From contig JALBUN010000014.1 of NCBI GenBank assembly GCA_025174535.1, positions 62,001 to 126,000 of the forward strand: a stretch of 64,000 nucleotides of DNA, written 5' to 3'. Below, one piece after another: positions 22,925 to 35,724 of this stretch (within the stretch, counting starts at the first letter, position 1; each line of letters starts with the position of its first letter). Under the pieces are notes generated by a model that was not told the DNA's origin, ran no database searches, and saw nothing but the letters and a program-made list of their open reading frames with translations. Made by a program: the position numbers and the translations under genes. The stretch comes from Cantharellus purpuraceus. Lineage: Eukaryota; Basidiomycota; Agaricomycetes; Cantharellales; Hydnaceae.

Positions 22925-24070
22925 CGAACCCACATCTAACATGTAGGCCACACAGTCCGACGGGGGGAACGACTTGAAGTACAACCGATTCAGGAGCCGA
23001 CGCGCGATCGTCACACCCATCTGACGGCAATTGCAACATTCTTCGAGCACCTTTTGTATTATAAAATTTGATCGGGCCTGTCTAATACAAACGCAATTAC
23101 ACCTCATACATATTGAAACATCAAATAGTTTCTGAGACAGTGATTAATGCGAATAAATATTTAAACGCCCTCACACTCGGCCCTCCAAGTGACAGGGTAA
23201 TAGTGCCAAAGGTGTAAATTCGTCCTATCAGCACCAACCGAACATGATGGACAAACCGTCCGCCACTACGCCTCCAGAATAATTTGAGCTGCCTGTGGCC
23301 CGAACTGGATGTCTTCAAGATCAATATCATTTTCTGTCCTCTCTGCCGGTATATCCGACTCTATGGCCTCGACCGCGTCCCACGAGGCTTCTGTTCCAAC
23401 ACCCTCATCGATGGGCGAATCCCCAAACTCTGCCATCATAGCGTTGTGAATGCTTTGCGTGGCCGCATGGAAACTGCCAAGAATGATGGTAGGGATTCCC
23501 CTGGGAGGTGGTGCTTTTGAAGTGCGCGTTTCTCCTTTGGAGGTTGAGGTGGAACCGGCAGATGATGATGGCTGACAAGCTGCATATATTTAGTAGAAGT
23601 CTGAAATTCCGTATTCCGACTCACCTCTGCTGAATAAGTGAAAGGACAGATGAAATTGTTGGCTAAAGTACAAGTTGGAGCAACACGCAATGTGTGACGT
23701 ACCCTCAAGGTTTAGTGCATCAGGTTAACGGTGGGATAGATATTGATTATATTACCGTGTCAGAAAGAGTGAGAGTCAACACAAATCTGAATATAGTCAA
23801 TTCTGGATTCGTGTGCGGTGAAGTACTCGAATCTCATCAGACCTGATGTTTGCCTATCTGTGGGAATTCTACCGTAATAGAAACAGTGGCTTACATTGCT
23901 AGGCCAGTAAATCTGTCAGCGATAGTTCCAAGCTGATCGTTTGTAGACTCTCCAGGTTCCGAGTGTGCCGACGAATGTCACTGCAACCACTACTGTGTCA
24001 AACAGGATGATTGCGATCGAGTTGACGTCATAGACTAAAAGCAGGGAATCAACTATGTCACATCTATCCA
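22925..24070. repeat. Segmental duplication, partner of 18985-20140
   Basis: Same order and orientation as 18985-20140. The junction at about 24070 leads into unrelated sequence ahead of the duplicated MFS 3' end. Confidence 0.7.
23266..24063 (-). pseudogene. DUF6533-like membrane protein, 5'-truncated copy 3
   Basis: On the minus strand a middle exon (FDTVVVAVTFVGTLGTW, RVYKRSAWN; about 24000-23930) and an open C-terminal tail (RGIPTIILGSFHAATQSIHN, AEFGDSPIDEGVG, ERTENDIDLEDIQ, IILEA; stop at 23266) are present. The N-terminal helices are absent because the block ends at about 24070. The tail is intact here, unlike copy 2, and gives the best view of the family's acidic cytosolic tail. Confidence 0.5.
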
Positions 24071-24373
24071 AGGTCGTTACCGCCTATTTTCACATCTTAT
24101 ATCAAGAAGTGCGCACCGAATGTGTGGTTGTGTTGTTCTTACCATTATATCGACTCATCCTGATCCCTGTGAGCTAGAGGCCCTGTGTGGCCTGTCCGAT
24201 CAGGTGGCGGAGTGTGTGATTCGTGCCCAGTATCGGATGCATCATGAAGGGAGGCCTCTGACCTGAGCGCACGCTGTAAGCATCTAATTTACATGTTAGA
24301 TCAGGAGGTATGCGCTCACCGAGTCGACCGTTGGCTCTGAGACTCTACAGAGACAGGTGGATTACTTTTCGCA

Positions 24374-25187
24374 GGAATGGTCGGCGTTTGCACGGCGCCT
24401 TTTATTGGCAGATTGATCGATGGACTTATACCATGGATGGCCACACTCATTGCAACGTTTGATGATTTTGGTGTCGCAGGTGGTGCAGATCGGTGGAGGG
24501 ACAATTAGCATTGGTGCTGTTGTTGTTGCGACATTTAGTATGTGTGCATGTGTTTGTGGAATGCTGGAGGGCTGACTGGGGTGTTGTCTCTTTGTGTAGT
24601 TCTTGATGTGGGGAGACAGTCGCAACAGGTGTCGTTGACGACTGCTGTGTATGGGTGAGTATGAACTTGTGGATTGCCTCCGCTCCATTCATACTTAGAT
24701 ATTCATTTCAGGATTTCCCTTGAAGCTAGGGCACGGTTGAATGCAGTGCTGATTCTCTCCGTACGTTTCTTCCATAACTGTCTTGACATACTGGCTTACG
24801 TGTCTGTATATCAGATCTTCTTGGTAAGCTCCCGCACCTCGCCGACACAATCCTTTCTTCCCCTCTGACTTAAATACCATCCTCCTTCAGGGCCAAGTTA
24901 TGGGCACATCCGTCGGGACCAAAGTATTCGTAGAGCACGGTTCACGCGCGACAGATGCTCTGAATTTGGCGTGGGTAGGGTGGCAATTATTGCTGATCTT
25001 TTTGCGGGGCCCACATTGTGAGAGGTATACGTGGATGGGGTGGCAAGGGGGAATGAACATGCGGAAGGCGAAGGTGGAGGCGGCCAGTACTAGTGCAGGA
25101 AGTGAGGGGAAGCCTGATGATGCGACGGTGCAGGAGCTGGAGGGGGCGGATGGGGCAAAAGGAGACTTAGAAAAGGGGGCCCAATGA
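24374..25187 (+). pseudogene. MFS transporter 3'-end duplicate
   Basis: Equivalent of exons 8-12 of the gene at 2591-4915. Exon 8 has one extra T (CAACGTTTGATG at about 24459 against CAACGTTGATG), which shifts the frame. No upstream exons exist, so it cannot make the transporter. The last exon (24891-25187) remains open. Confidence 0.85.
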
Positions 25188-25591
25188 GATGTGCGTGGAG
25201 TGCATGGTTGAGTAGAGTATTTGACGTTATTGGGGAGTAGAGTTACGGTAGTTGCTTGCTTATGGCTTTATAATGATCAATGACCGTTTTATGTTCGTTG
25301 CAGATTAGATGGGTTGAATGGTGTCCAATCTTGAATATTAGAAGAGACTGGATTGTGTCCCATTTTGAGGATTCGTTTGCCTGGAGCAGATGCACCTGAG
25401 TACATCAGGAGAGTTTAAGATGCTTACAGTGAGCATGCACACAGGTGTTCCAGCGATATTCATCATTTGTACAAACGTACACTCGTTTCAATTGCAGACC
25501 AAAAATATGGAACTAACACCAAGAAAGCTAGTCAAACGAGGGCACTGTTTATGCAAAACTGCGGAGCCGAAACCACACTTCAGACCTTACC

Positions 25592-26633
25592 TTATCCCAC
25601 TCGACTGATAGCCCTGCCTCCCACGGATTTCCACCCTTCCCACTGCCCATTTCCTATGTTCCTGACATTAAACCACATACCTGTGTCCGTTCCAAGGCCT
25701 AATAGCGTCAATGCGCCAGGAGAATGGCTGACCGGGGTCGGCGGCTGCACAAGTATTCCTCCCATGCTCTTCCAGCCGCGCCAGGATCCACCCTTCCATT
25801 CGTTGTGTTGCGGGACATTGGAGGTGTCCAGTGCAAAGAGATCGAGCTCCCCCGATTGCGGGGATATAGCGTTTATACCGTGGAATTTGCCGTGAATAGT
25901 CTCAAGGCTCGAATGTCTACCGTTCCCTGCAGTTTGGAAAACAATCAGCGTCTCTCCCATCGAGCAAAGTGAAGAACATACTGAAAGAGACTCGCATTAT
26001 ATTACCTTGAGGATCAAGTCCGAAGACGTCTATATGCCCAGGTTGGTCCGAAACTGCCTTCGGTGAATCCGCCCATTGTCCTGGTAATTTCTCTGCCTCA
26101 CCCCAGTGCTGTGATTCCGCATGCCAATGGTAATGATAGAGCGAATTATCGTCGTGACCCACGGCAAAAACTGAAACTTCAGAAGGTCCTGTCGTGACCG
26201 CGGTAGGCGTGTGCATAAAGGTACTTCCAATCTTCTCGTATTCTTTTCCCGGCGGCTTATAAGTGTTTCCATCCCATGACTTGTGGTACAATGCATTATC
26301 TTCTCCAATATGGAATATATGCAACGTCCCCTTCCTATTCGTAACGGCGGGAGGTGCGATCAGCCTTCCGCCAATACTACTGAATGGTCCAAAATCTCCC
26401 CACTCGACGAGGTCGAACTCTGCCTGTTCCAGTGAATGATCTTCGGCGACCATGAATGCATTAAGATGATTCGGTATACGAGATACGGTGACAGGTTCGA
26501 AAATCCATTTTCCCGCGTTCCCATGCCAGCCGGTCCAGTTCGTGTCATCCGTAGGATATTTGTACGTCCAGTAAAGGGAATGGTCAGGTCCGAGTACGAA
26601 GGCATTGATACGGTTCGGAGCGAGGGAGACCAT
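25592..26633 (-). CDS. PLL/fucolectin-type beta-propeller lectin, copy 2
   Basis: Exons 26006-26633 and 25592-25926 with the same intron position and phase as copy 1; 320 aa. It differs from copy 1 by a small number of substitutions (for example NRINAF for KRINAF, GEDNALYHKSW, HDDNSLYHYHWHAESQHWGE), spread without stops or frameshifts. It shares the seven-blade repeat plan and the lack of a signal peptide, and arose with the 2.86-kb segmental duplication. In blade 4 it resembles copies 3 and 5 more than copy 1, which points to gene conversion among copies. Confidence 0.75.
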
Positions 26634-26760
26634 AGTACTGGATATTCAGGTGAGTAGGCACATTCTACAGGTGTAGGCAACGTTTACTTACCGATATTAG
26701 AGACAGTGCGAGAGTCTGATTTAATTGAACTCTCTGACCCATGTTTTATAACCATGGTGT
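26634..26760 (-). promoter_or_regulatory. Promoter and 5'UTR intron of lectin copy 2
   Basis: TATA box TTATAAAACATG (about 26742-26753, minus strand), donor ATATCG|GTAAGTAA and acceptor ATCCAG just before the ATG, as in copy 1. Confidence 0.5.
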
Positions 26761-27225
26761 GAGATATATGTTATCCATATAGTCTCATGTCCGGCGTACT
26801 TGGGGCACGTCACTGTCGTTGGTTTACATGTGTCAATCGAAGACGAAAGGCGAAAGTAATACCTTCAGGGTTTCCAGACATGCAGAACATCACCGATCTG
26901 AAGATCTACCAACTCTATTTCAACGTCCCGCAAGAACTATGACGAGTCGTGTTGTATATTGCAAGATATACCAGACAGAGTAATGGGGAAAGGCGCGAAC
27001 TGGTTACAAGGTCCGCCATCTACTGACATCATCCTGTCTCTATGTTGGGATGAGAGCCAACCATGGTAAACATTGTGCCACATCAACGAGAGTAGTGACG
27101 GCATTCGTCCAGCTCCAAAGTGCGGAGGTAAACTATAGAACTGGCCTCTCCATGCGCAGAGGGAAAAGTCGTGAGACTGCGTTACGGTATGGATAGAAGA
27201 TGGGCAGCAGAGGGCTGCCATTAGC

Positions 27226-28640
27226 ATTAATGCGTATCGAGTATCTAGAATGACATAAGAACTCACGAGGAATCATTGGCAAAAAGGGTGTAAGGGCTGA
27301 TGTATATTCGTGTTGAAACATTGTACCACGACTAAAAAGTAGCCAAAATTGTCAACGATCTAGAGGGGATGGCTGCACTAATGGAGGGTAAGGGAGCATT
27401 CGAGAGTGCCCACTCAATGGCCATTATAAGTCCAAAATATTGATGGGATAGCGTCAGGCGTGACCGACCGTAGTTCATGGGAGACGCGAACGAGTAGAAC
27501 TACCAATCTAACGGTTCATCAAGGAAGAGAAATGCGTAATGAAATCGGATTCCGTAGTAGGTCGGATCCCGTACTTAACGAAGGATACGCAGAGATGTTC
27601 GTTGATTTGTCTCCACTGGACCGCTGATATGTCTACCATGCCCTTCCGCAGGGATAATCTTGATTAATGATTGTGTTGAGCTTGCAGTGTCGGAACTTGG
27701 CATGAAAATATATGTCAGAGAACCACCATTTTTTACACAAACTAGAGTCTTACCGGAATATGTGTCACGAGGTCGCTTCTGCATCCAGAACAGCATGCCC
27801 CCACCACTGCATGTACATCAACCCCGATGTAAACAATCTGGATTCCAAAGCCTTGCAAGATAATACGTGGTATCAGAAGGATATAGAGGCTGTCTCCCTG
27901 GTGCTGCTGACTTCCGGAAGACACTGTCCCGCTATAAACTATATCAGAAACAAGTTGGAATCATGGGAGCATCATGTCACGGCATAAAGCGCAATTATTT
28001 CTCTCTATCCGACGACATGCAGGACAATCGGCTGCATATCACTATGCAGTTGCAGGTTACAACCCTTTTGCGAAAAAGTGTAGGTGTGGGTGTCGCCGGG
28101 TTGGTAGATCGCTCGCAAGTTTTGGAATCGTACATCGTCCGGAATGTTATAACGTCGGGTGGGGTGGGACTCCATCCGGCTTGTATTTTAGAAGTAACAT
28201 TGAAATGCGGCTTCTTGCCATGACGGCAGAAACAGCGGTGCAAGAAGAGACGAAGGTTCACACTCATGTGCGTGCGCCGGGCAGCGTCAAGCTACTTCAG
28301 GGCAGGCTTTGAAGATGTATTGTCTATGTACATTGGTACTCAGAGGTGGATGGGATGGAGAATGGTCTGGAGAAGAGAGGTTAAAAATATATACGCGGAA
28401 TGCGCTGTCATAGGCGAGTAGTATAGCACTGATGCTCCCGGGGGATAGAGTTGGTTATGGGAGTCTCTTGCCGATGGCTGTTAGGAGAGTCAATTACAGG
28501 AAGTATGCAAATAAATGTCCTAGTGACCTCCATAATCTCTACAAAGCGTGAATTCGTTTTATAAAATACGAAACTAACACCAAAAAAGCTAATCAAACAA
28601 GAAAACTGCTTGTGCAAAACAGCTACGGCGGGGAAATCAC
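27226..28640. other. Rearranged spacer between lectin copies 2 and 3
   Basis: 27240-27570 is similar to the reverse complement of 8339-8690. 27600-28330 has open frames of up to 118 codons on the plus strand but no recognised family. 28330-28640 resembles the downstream flank of the lectin genes. Confidence 0.4.
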
Positions 28641-28645
28641 TTATC

Positions 28646-29683
28646 CTACCCCACTCGACTGATGGACTTCCCTCCCAAAGGCTTCCACCCTGTCCACCGC
28701 CCATTCTGAGTTTTTCTAACGTTGTAATGCATGGCAGTGTCCTTTCCAATGCCCAATAGCGTCAATGCACCAGGAGAATGACTGACCGGGGTCGGCGGCT
28801 GCACAAGTACTCCACCCAAGCTCTCCCAGTCTTGCCAGGCCCCGTCTTTCCATACTCTGTGGTGCGGTACATTGGAAGAGTCCAGTGCAAAGAGGTCAAG
28901 TCTTCCATGTTGTGGGGATATAGCGTTTACACCATGGAAATCGCCGGGAATAGTGTCAATCTCCGAATAATTACCGTTCCCTGCAGTTCAGAAGATCAGC
29001 GTTGTGCCTTTAAGTCAAATGTACGACATACTAAATGAGACTCGAATTATATTACCATCAGGATCAGGTCCAAAAACGTCTATATGCCCAGGTTGGTCCG
29101 AAATTGCCTTCGGTGAATCCGCCCATTGTCCTGGTAATTTCTCTGCCTCACCCCAGTGCTGTGATTCCGCATGCCAATGGTAATGATAGAGCGAATTATC
29201 GTCGTGACCCACGGCAAAAACTGAAACTTCAGAAGGTCCTGTCGTGACCGCGGTAGGCGTATGAGTAAAGGTACCTCCAATCTTCTCGTGTTCTTTTCCC
29301 CGCGGATTATAGCTTGTTCCATCCCATGACTTGTGATACAATGCATGATCTGCTCCAATGTGGAATATATGCAACGTCCCCTTCCTATTTGTAACGGCGG
29401 GAGGTGCGGTCAGCTTTCCGCCGATACTCCGGAAAGGTCCAAAATCTCCCCACTTGACGAGGTCGAAATCTGCCTGCTCCAGTGATTGATCCCCGGCAAC
29501 CATGAATGCGGTGAGATGGTTCGTTACACGAGATACAGTAACAGGCCCATATATCCATTTTCCCGCATTACGATGCCAGCCGGCCCAGGTCATGTCGTTT
29601 GAAGGACTTTTGTACCTCCAATGAAGGGAATGGTCAGGTCCGAGTATGAAGGCGTTGATACGGTTCGGAGCGAGGGAGACCAT
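28646..29683 (-). CDS. PLL/fucolectin-type beta-propeller lectin, copy 3
   Basis: Exons 29056-29683 and 28646-28980 (stop TAG at 28646); 320 aa, with the same intron site after DPDG. Exon 2 is more diverged than in copies 1 and 2 (GNGNYSEIDTIPGDFHG, SSNVPHHRVWKDGAW) yet fully open, and blade signatures are kept (GVNAISPQHGRLDLFALD; PPTPVSHSPGALTLLGIGKD). Divergence without a break suggests it is an older, functional paralogue. Confidence 0.74.
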
Positions 29684-29810
29684 AGTACTAGTACTGTATT
29701 CGAATCATTAGGCATATTCCACAGGTGAGGAACAATTACTTACCGATGTTAAAGACAGTGCAAGAGTTTGATTTGATTGAACTCCCTGATGCATATTTTA
29801 TAACCATGGA
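29684..29810 (-). promoter_or_regulatory. Promoter and 5'UTR intron of lectin copy 3
   Basis: TATA (TTATAAAATATG, about 29792-29803, minus strand), donor ACATCG|GTAAGTAA, acceptor ATACAG and then ATG 29683. Confidence 0.45.
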
Positions 29811-29819
29811 GTGAGATAT

Positions 29820-30760
29820 ATGTTATCCATATAGCCTCATGTCCAGGACACTCGGAACATGTCACTGTTATTGGTTTACATGTGTCAATCGAGGACGAAA
29901 AGTGAAAGTAAAAATCTTCAGGGGAGTCCAGATATGGGGAGCATCACCGATCTGGAGATCTACCAACTCTATTTCAACGTCCCGCAAGAGGCATGTCGTT
30001 GTCAAACTCCGCTGACGAGTTGTATTGTATATTGCAAGATATACCAGACAGAGTAATGGGGAAAGGCGCGAACTGGTTACAAGGTTACCATGCCGCCATC
30101 TGCTGACATCATCCTGTCTCCATGTTGGAAGATTAGATGAGAGAAAAGCCGTGAGACAGCGTTGTGGTATGGAGCTTGAAGATGGGCAACAGAAGGCTAC
30201 TATCAACATGAATGCACGCATCGGGAAGCTAGAACGACATAGGAACTCACGAGAAATAACTGGCAGAAAGGATGTAAGGGCTGATGTATATCCGTGTTGA
30301 AACATTGTACTACGACTAAACGAGCAGCCAAAATTGACAATGATCCAGGTTTTTTAATCATGGAATGGGACATGTACGATATAGCCTCCATGCTCCACAC
30401 TTGGCTATGTCACTGTCATGGGATGACAGCAATTTGTCAGAATGAAAGGCGAAAGTCGATATCGTCAGATCCCCAACGGTCTGATTGTCAAGCTGTGTGC
30501 TGAGTCGCGTTGCATATTGCAAATTATACCTGAGAGAGCATTGAGAAAAGGCGTGACCTGGTTCCAAGGTTGACACACCATCATATACTGTTAGTACCGT
30601 GCCTCCATGATGAGAGGTGAGGCAAGAGTGTCAACCATATTACGCATTGTACCACGTTAATGAGTAATGATTTCCAGTGAGAAAGGACATAGACCAGATC
30701 ACTGCACTAATCTATTTGGACCACGAATAGCGACCATCAAAATATTTGGTGGAAAATCCA
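29820..30760. other. Lectin-gene upstream flanks without a gene
   Basis: 29820-30120 resembles the flank upstream of copies 1 and 2, and 30180-30330 resembles 27230-27350. 30340-30660 resembles the upstream region of lectin copy 4 (37720-38000), including ATAGCC-containing and GGTTCCAAGGTT blocks, so it is an orphan lectin promoter region abutting the NLR remnant. Confidence 0.45.
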
Positions 30761-30761
30761 C

Positions 30762-33700
30762 CTAATCCAAAAAATTGGTGGACTTTTCACCATAATTGGG
30801 AGAGGTTTTTCCCGCAGTGAGCGTTTCATATCCATAATAACAATACGACCCGACAAAATATACGAGGCATAATGTGGACCCAGCTATACTCGTCCGCCAA
30901 AAGTCCCGGTATTGAAGGGGTACCCAGCAGCTGTGCAGTGCATCGTCGCCAATTATCCAGTCCTCATTCTCGGTTATAGACAATGTATGCGGGTGTGCCG
31001 TTTGTCGCCTCCTGGTCAGCTGGATCGTAAATGTGACACCGGAAGGGGCAAAGGGAACAGACTCGAGTGCCATCTGGTGGTTGGATCCAGACGACAGAGT
31101 AGACTTGTTTATATCGTTTGTCGTCACGTTCCATATCCAAACCGTATTCAACCATCCACATACGACATAACTGAGTCGTGCGAGAAGGCGACGGACCTCG
31201 TGATATCGGGAGTCTCTACCTTTCTCTCAATCTGGCCCGTCGCTGGGTTCCAGATCTGAACCGTCTTGTCCCACGATCCAAATACAACACGACTGTCATC
31301 GCGCGAAAAGGCCACTGAAGACACCCGATCCGAATGCCAATAAAGACTGACTTCGCTCTTCGTATCAGTTCCAAATTCGAACGGTCCCGTGGCGTGATTC
31401 AGATACAACATGGCTTTCATCGTTAGAGAAGGCGACGGACAACACATGACGTGAGTGCCCCCTCAACTCGCATTCTACCGTGTTCGTCACGTGGTTCCAG
31501 ACGTAAATCAGGCCGTCCTCCAAGTACAACACGTCTACCGTCACGCGAGAACGCGCATGATGTCAGTGTATAAGAGCTTAACCCATCCGGCGGCATCATA
31601 GCCTGTATCTCGGTGCGACCCTGGAGTCCATGCATGTCCGTTGTAGGCATTATATCTCTGCCAGGAGAATCGAAATGTGTCCCAAATTCGAATAGTGTCA
31701 TCCCACGATCCAGACGCAATGCGGCTGCCGTCAGGTGAAAAGGCAACAGACGTGACCCACAATGAATGACCCTCCAGAGTATGCATCAATCTGCCCGTCG
31801 TCACACACCAGATATACACTAGCCCAGACCACGCCTTCTTATTCCCTACTGTAGACACGATCTGAGTACCATCGGGCGAAAAAGCCACAGACGTTGGCCC
31901 TATATCGCCTGACTCATTCCGTATCAGACACCTAGAGGGGCAAGACGTGATTGGGCGTAAGACGTTAGTAGATGTCATCCCGGTCACCGTTGACGGAACA
32001 TCGTCCCCTATGACTGTCTACATCCCAGATCCATAGCTCGGTAGACGATGCAGTCGCAATGTGTCGAGAGCCGGAAGAGGCTGCGACACACATCACCCTA
32101 CCTAAAGGTCCAGTCAGCTCCCAAGACAGTTGTCCGGTTGCAGTCCCATATTCGAACAATCGTGTCCGAACCAAAACACAACGTACTTGTCCTTGCTAGC
32201 CACGGCAACGAACATCACTGATCCACGTGAATGGCCTGACAGAACAAGTTGTGTTCCGTATGTCGTTGTATTCCAAATCCGAACTGTTTTGTCCCACGAT
32301 CCAGACACCATAAGGTCACCCTTGTGCGAGAGGGCCACAGACTTCACTCCACCCGTATGACCTTTTAGCTCTGCTTCCTGATTCCCAGTCGCAGTGTTCC
32401 AGATCCGAACTGTACAGTCCCTTGATCCAGACGCCACGCGGCTGCCATCAAGTGAAAGCGCGACGGGTGTGACATACATGTCCGGATCGTCTTCCATCTG
32501 AGGTTCCTTCTGTTCGGTCACAGTGTCACCATCCTGCTTCTGATCATCTTCCATCTGATGCTCGTCCCTTCTGGTGGCGGTGCCACCATTATCCTCCGGT
32601 TCATCTTTCATCTGACGCCCCTTCTCCCTGGTCACGGTGTATGCACTCTCCTTCTCCCCCGTCACCGTGTTCCAGATTCCAGGCGAGTCATCCGATCCTC
32701 CAACGACGATACGACTGCCGTCAGGTGAGAAGGCAATGGATTTCACGGGTCTGCTATGTGCGATGATATACAACGCCGGCCCCCAGGATTCTGACAACCC
32801 ATATAGTACTTGAGGGACGCTACAGAATGTGTCAGCATATTGCTCACGCATCAGTGACCTCTTTGGAATCCACACGAGTGCAGAATGATAAGTGTCAAGG
32901 GGTTGTCGGTTAATTGGTGCAAACGAGAATCGGAGGAACTGAAGAGCGTCCTTGAGTGGCCACACTGTATCCTCAAATCCCGTATGCTCCATCGAAAAGG
33001 CCTGACAGAATGATTGATGAATATTATTATACCCAACACACGACAAACTTGGTGCTTACTGAGGTCGCTTCACTGGCTCTTTCAAGCGACTTGACTCCTG
33101 ATCCGAGCTCTCTCATGGAGCTGAGACACTCGAACCAATGTAGCAGATGGCCGTTCAGAAACACCGAAAGAAGGACTTGAATGTCGTCCACTGGGCCATG
33201 CCCTGAAGCCCCTTCGAGAACATGTACAAGATGTGATGTCCAGTGCACGCACGAATAACGTAGACTGTCATTGATAGCGATGGTTTCCTGGGATGGTAAG
33301 AACGTCCTGTTGATATCCAAATTGCAAATAATACATTTAAGAGACTGATTCAAGCATCGAAAACACTTGACAGCTAACATTCGATGGCCTTCGAAGACAT
33401 CCAGGACGTATGTTTGACAGCGGGAGTGATCAATAATGAAATCGTGAAATGAGGCGTGAAAGATCGAGATAGGACCGAGAGAAGGCGCATGAATCACGGG
33501 CCGAAATAGCTCCAGGAAACCGCGAGTCCAAGAGCTGTTTATGTTGAGCAAGGAGGCGATGGCGTCCAAAGATAAAGAAGCCTGCAGAAACATGACTGCG
33601 GCAAGCGTCTCGCGCATCCAAGACACTTCATAATCTTCGAGCTCACAATGGAACGCCTGCGACATGATATCACGGTATAGCGCATCGATTGCTTTCTTTT

Positions 33701-35724
33701 GGTTCTTTGAAGGTTCCAGACGTATGATGTGAGTCAACCGACTTTTGAAGACCATGCCCTTGCCAAGATACCGAACAACAGTCGCGGCGTAAATAAATAA
33801 TCGGTCCGATCGCTTGACAAGAATTTCGAGTTCGTCAGGAGGGGGCCAGGATATAGGTTGCGGGCTCCTTTGAGCAATTGCAGATAAAGGAAATTGAAGG
33901 TACGTTTTGATATCATTTTGCACAACTTCCCTCTCAACGTCGTGCAAAGAGCACCTTTGGCGGATGTGTAGGATTGTGATAAAAGGCGTTGCGTATGGTG
34001 GTCAGATCCCGACTGGAGATAAAAATTTTGAGAGGTATCTCTGAGGCACATGCAACGACAGACTGGATAATTGCCCCACTACCCCGGGTTCGGTGCACTC
34101 ATCGACAGCATCAATAATGACGGTTTGGTCTTGACAGATGTGCCAAGAACGCGCTGAATCGGCTCTACCAGTAGCAAGCGGAACTGCATAGAGTGTGTGT
34201 GTGTAACGAGGCTACGTCATGTTTGTTCTCGATAGCCTCGTTTATTGCGGATCAAAGGAGTGGAGAAGCCTGGGTAAGGCGATTGTTGGAACGATGAAAC
34301 GTGCGTTTCTGACTTCTTGGGAGGCCGAGCATGAACAGAAGAAACTCGCTCCGAGCATATACTTCTCGTCAAGGAGTTCACTGAGTGTGTGAGCGATGCT
34401 GGACTTGCCTGTTCCCGCCATCCCGTTCAGCCAGAAGACCTTTGGAGCGGTGTTGTCTAGTGCCCATTCCTCGAGCTCAGCCATTATCTCCTCACGGGTA
34501 CCCTGCAAACAACCTGGCTTTTCAAGATCTCTAGGTATATCACGAATTTGACGAGTGTCGTAAAATGCACTTTTGGTGTGCGGAAGACTCTTTAATTCTT
34601 CTGTCATCAAAACTGCACATAACGATCGCATCAAGGAAACTTACGAGTGACATGAGCCATTTCCTCATACTTAAGTATCTCCTTCACCTTCTACGATATC
34701 TCCTCCGTCTTAACGTCAATATGGAGTACGGTGTCCATCTGGAATACATGAAGTAAGCGGACAGTCCTTCACACAGTCTGCAGAATGATTTACCAGGAAT
34801 ACATCCATCAGTATTCCAACGTCACGAAACGATTTTGCTACCAAACGGGCGTCTTGAGCGTTCTCGATCACGCATCTAACAAGTCAGCGTTCTTGTACAC
34901 GTTTGACTTATCCGTGTGGTACTTCATAGCACTGACACACTAGTGAGTTCAAAGGTCCACGAAACATGATGAAACCACCCACGTCGACAAGTCTTCAACA
35001 CGACGATCTAGGGCCCGCTGGAAGCCGTGCTGCTTGTATTTCTCAGCCATGGAGACGATGGCCTCGAATTTCTCTCTGATGGCTTCATATTCTTCCTGTT
35101 CTGTACAACTTTCTGTATCGTGGGGATGTGGTTAGTCTTGCACAGTCACGTCCGGCCAAGGAATACATCATCGATTATGGTCAAAACACTGCCTAGCCCC
35201 GCAGCAGCAGCCTTCAGTGGCGGGAGAGCATATCCTACAGTATTCAACATGGAAAGGAGACCTTTCAGACCCTTGTAAGCGATGCCTCTCATGTCCTTAA
35301 CGAAAATCTGAGGAGCATCAGCACCACCAAGGAACGTGCTAAATTGATTAATGTTGCCGTCGCCAGCTGGTGAATTTTGTGGTTTAGACGCATGCGGGTC
35401 TTTCCCGGGCAAAACGATAGCGCCGTCGCCTGAATTCGATGGACCTGATGAAAATGATGGAGAGGAAAACAGAGGCTGAGGAGCATTGCTAACACCAGGT
35501 GGGTAGGAAGTGCCTATGTTTGACGGTCCTGATGGAGGCGTTGGAGATGTAGGCTGAGGCTGAGTAGCATTGGTGACAACACCAGAGTGGAGCAAGGCGT
35601 CGACTGACGGTGCTGTTGCAGACACTGAAGAGGGAGACGAATGGGACGACGTTCAACGTTTGAAGGTGTTACGCAGTGTATTGCGAAAGGGTGTAAGCTT
35701 GCCACCGGTCGCCTTATTCGACAT
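30762..35724 (-). pseudogene. NACHT-WD40 (NLR-like STAND) gene, degenerate
   Basis: On the minus strand, ATG 35724 opens MSNKATGGKLTPFRNTLR, followed by a TGA where the frame suggests Arg, a low-complexity Pro/Ser linker and a helical N-terminal domain (VGYALPPLKAAAAGLGSV; LVAKSFRDVGILMDVF). Then come a TAG (about 34712), the NACHT P-loop FWLNGMAGTGKSS (about 34435-34400), the Walker B-like VIIDAVDECTEPG, the ISSRDLTTIRNA region and a winged-helix-like segment (about 33947-33050). After the intron at about 33055-33003, WD40 repeats follow (SIAFSPDGSRIVVGG; SRVASGSRDCTVRIWN; GDLMVSGSWDKTVRIWN; TSVAFSPDGSRIASGSWDD; SRVVFGSWDKTVQIWN). Frameshifts lie near 34290, 33960, 32190 and in the last repeats. 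Intact relatives act in non-self recognition; this one is dead. Confidence 0.8.

Larger units (their letters stand above)
24366..27225. repeat. Recent segmental duplication of 4097-6955
   Basis: Nearly identical over about 2.86 kb, from tcgcagGAATGG at the start of MFS exon 8 through lectin copy 1 and its upstream flank to gctgccattagca. Both blocks have the same orientation. The left joint cuts inside the MFS gene and the right joint leads into a block that is inverted relative to 8339-8690. Confidence 0.92.
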
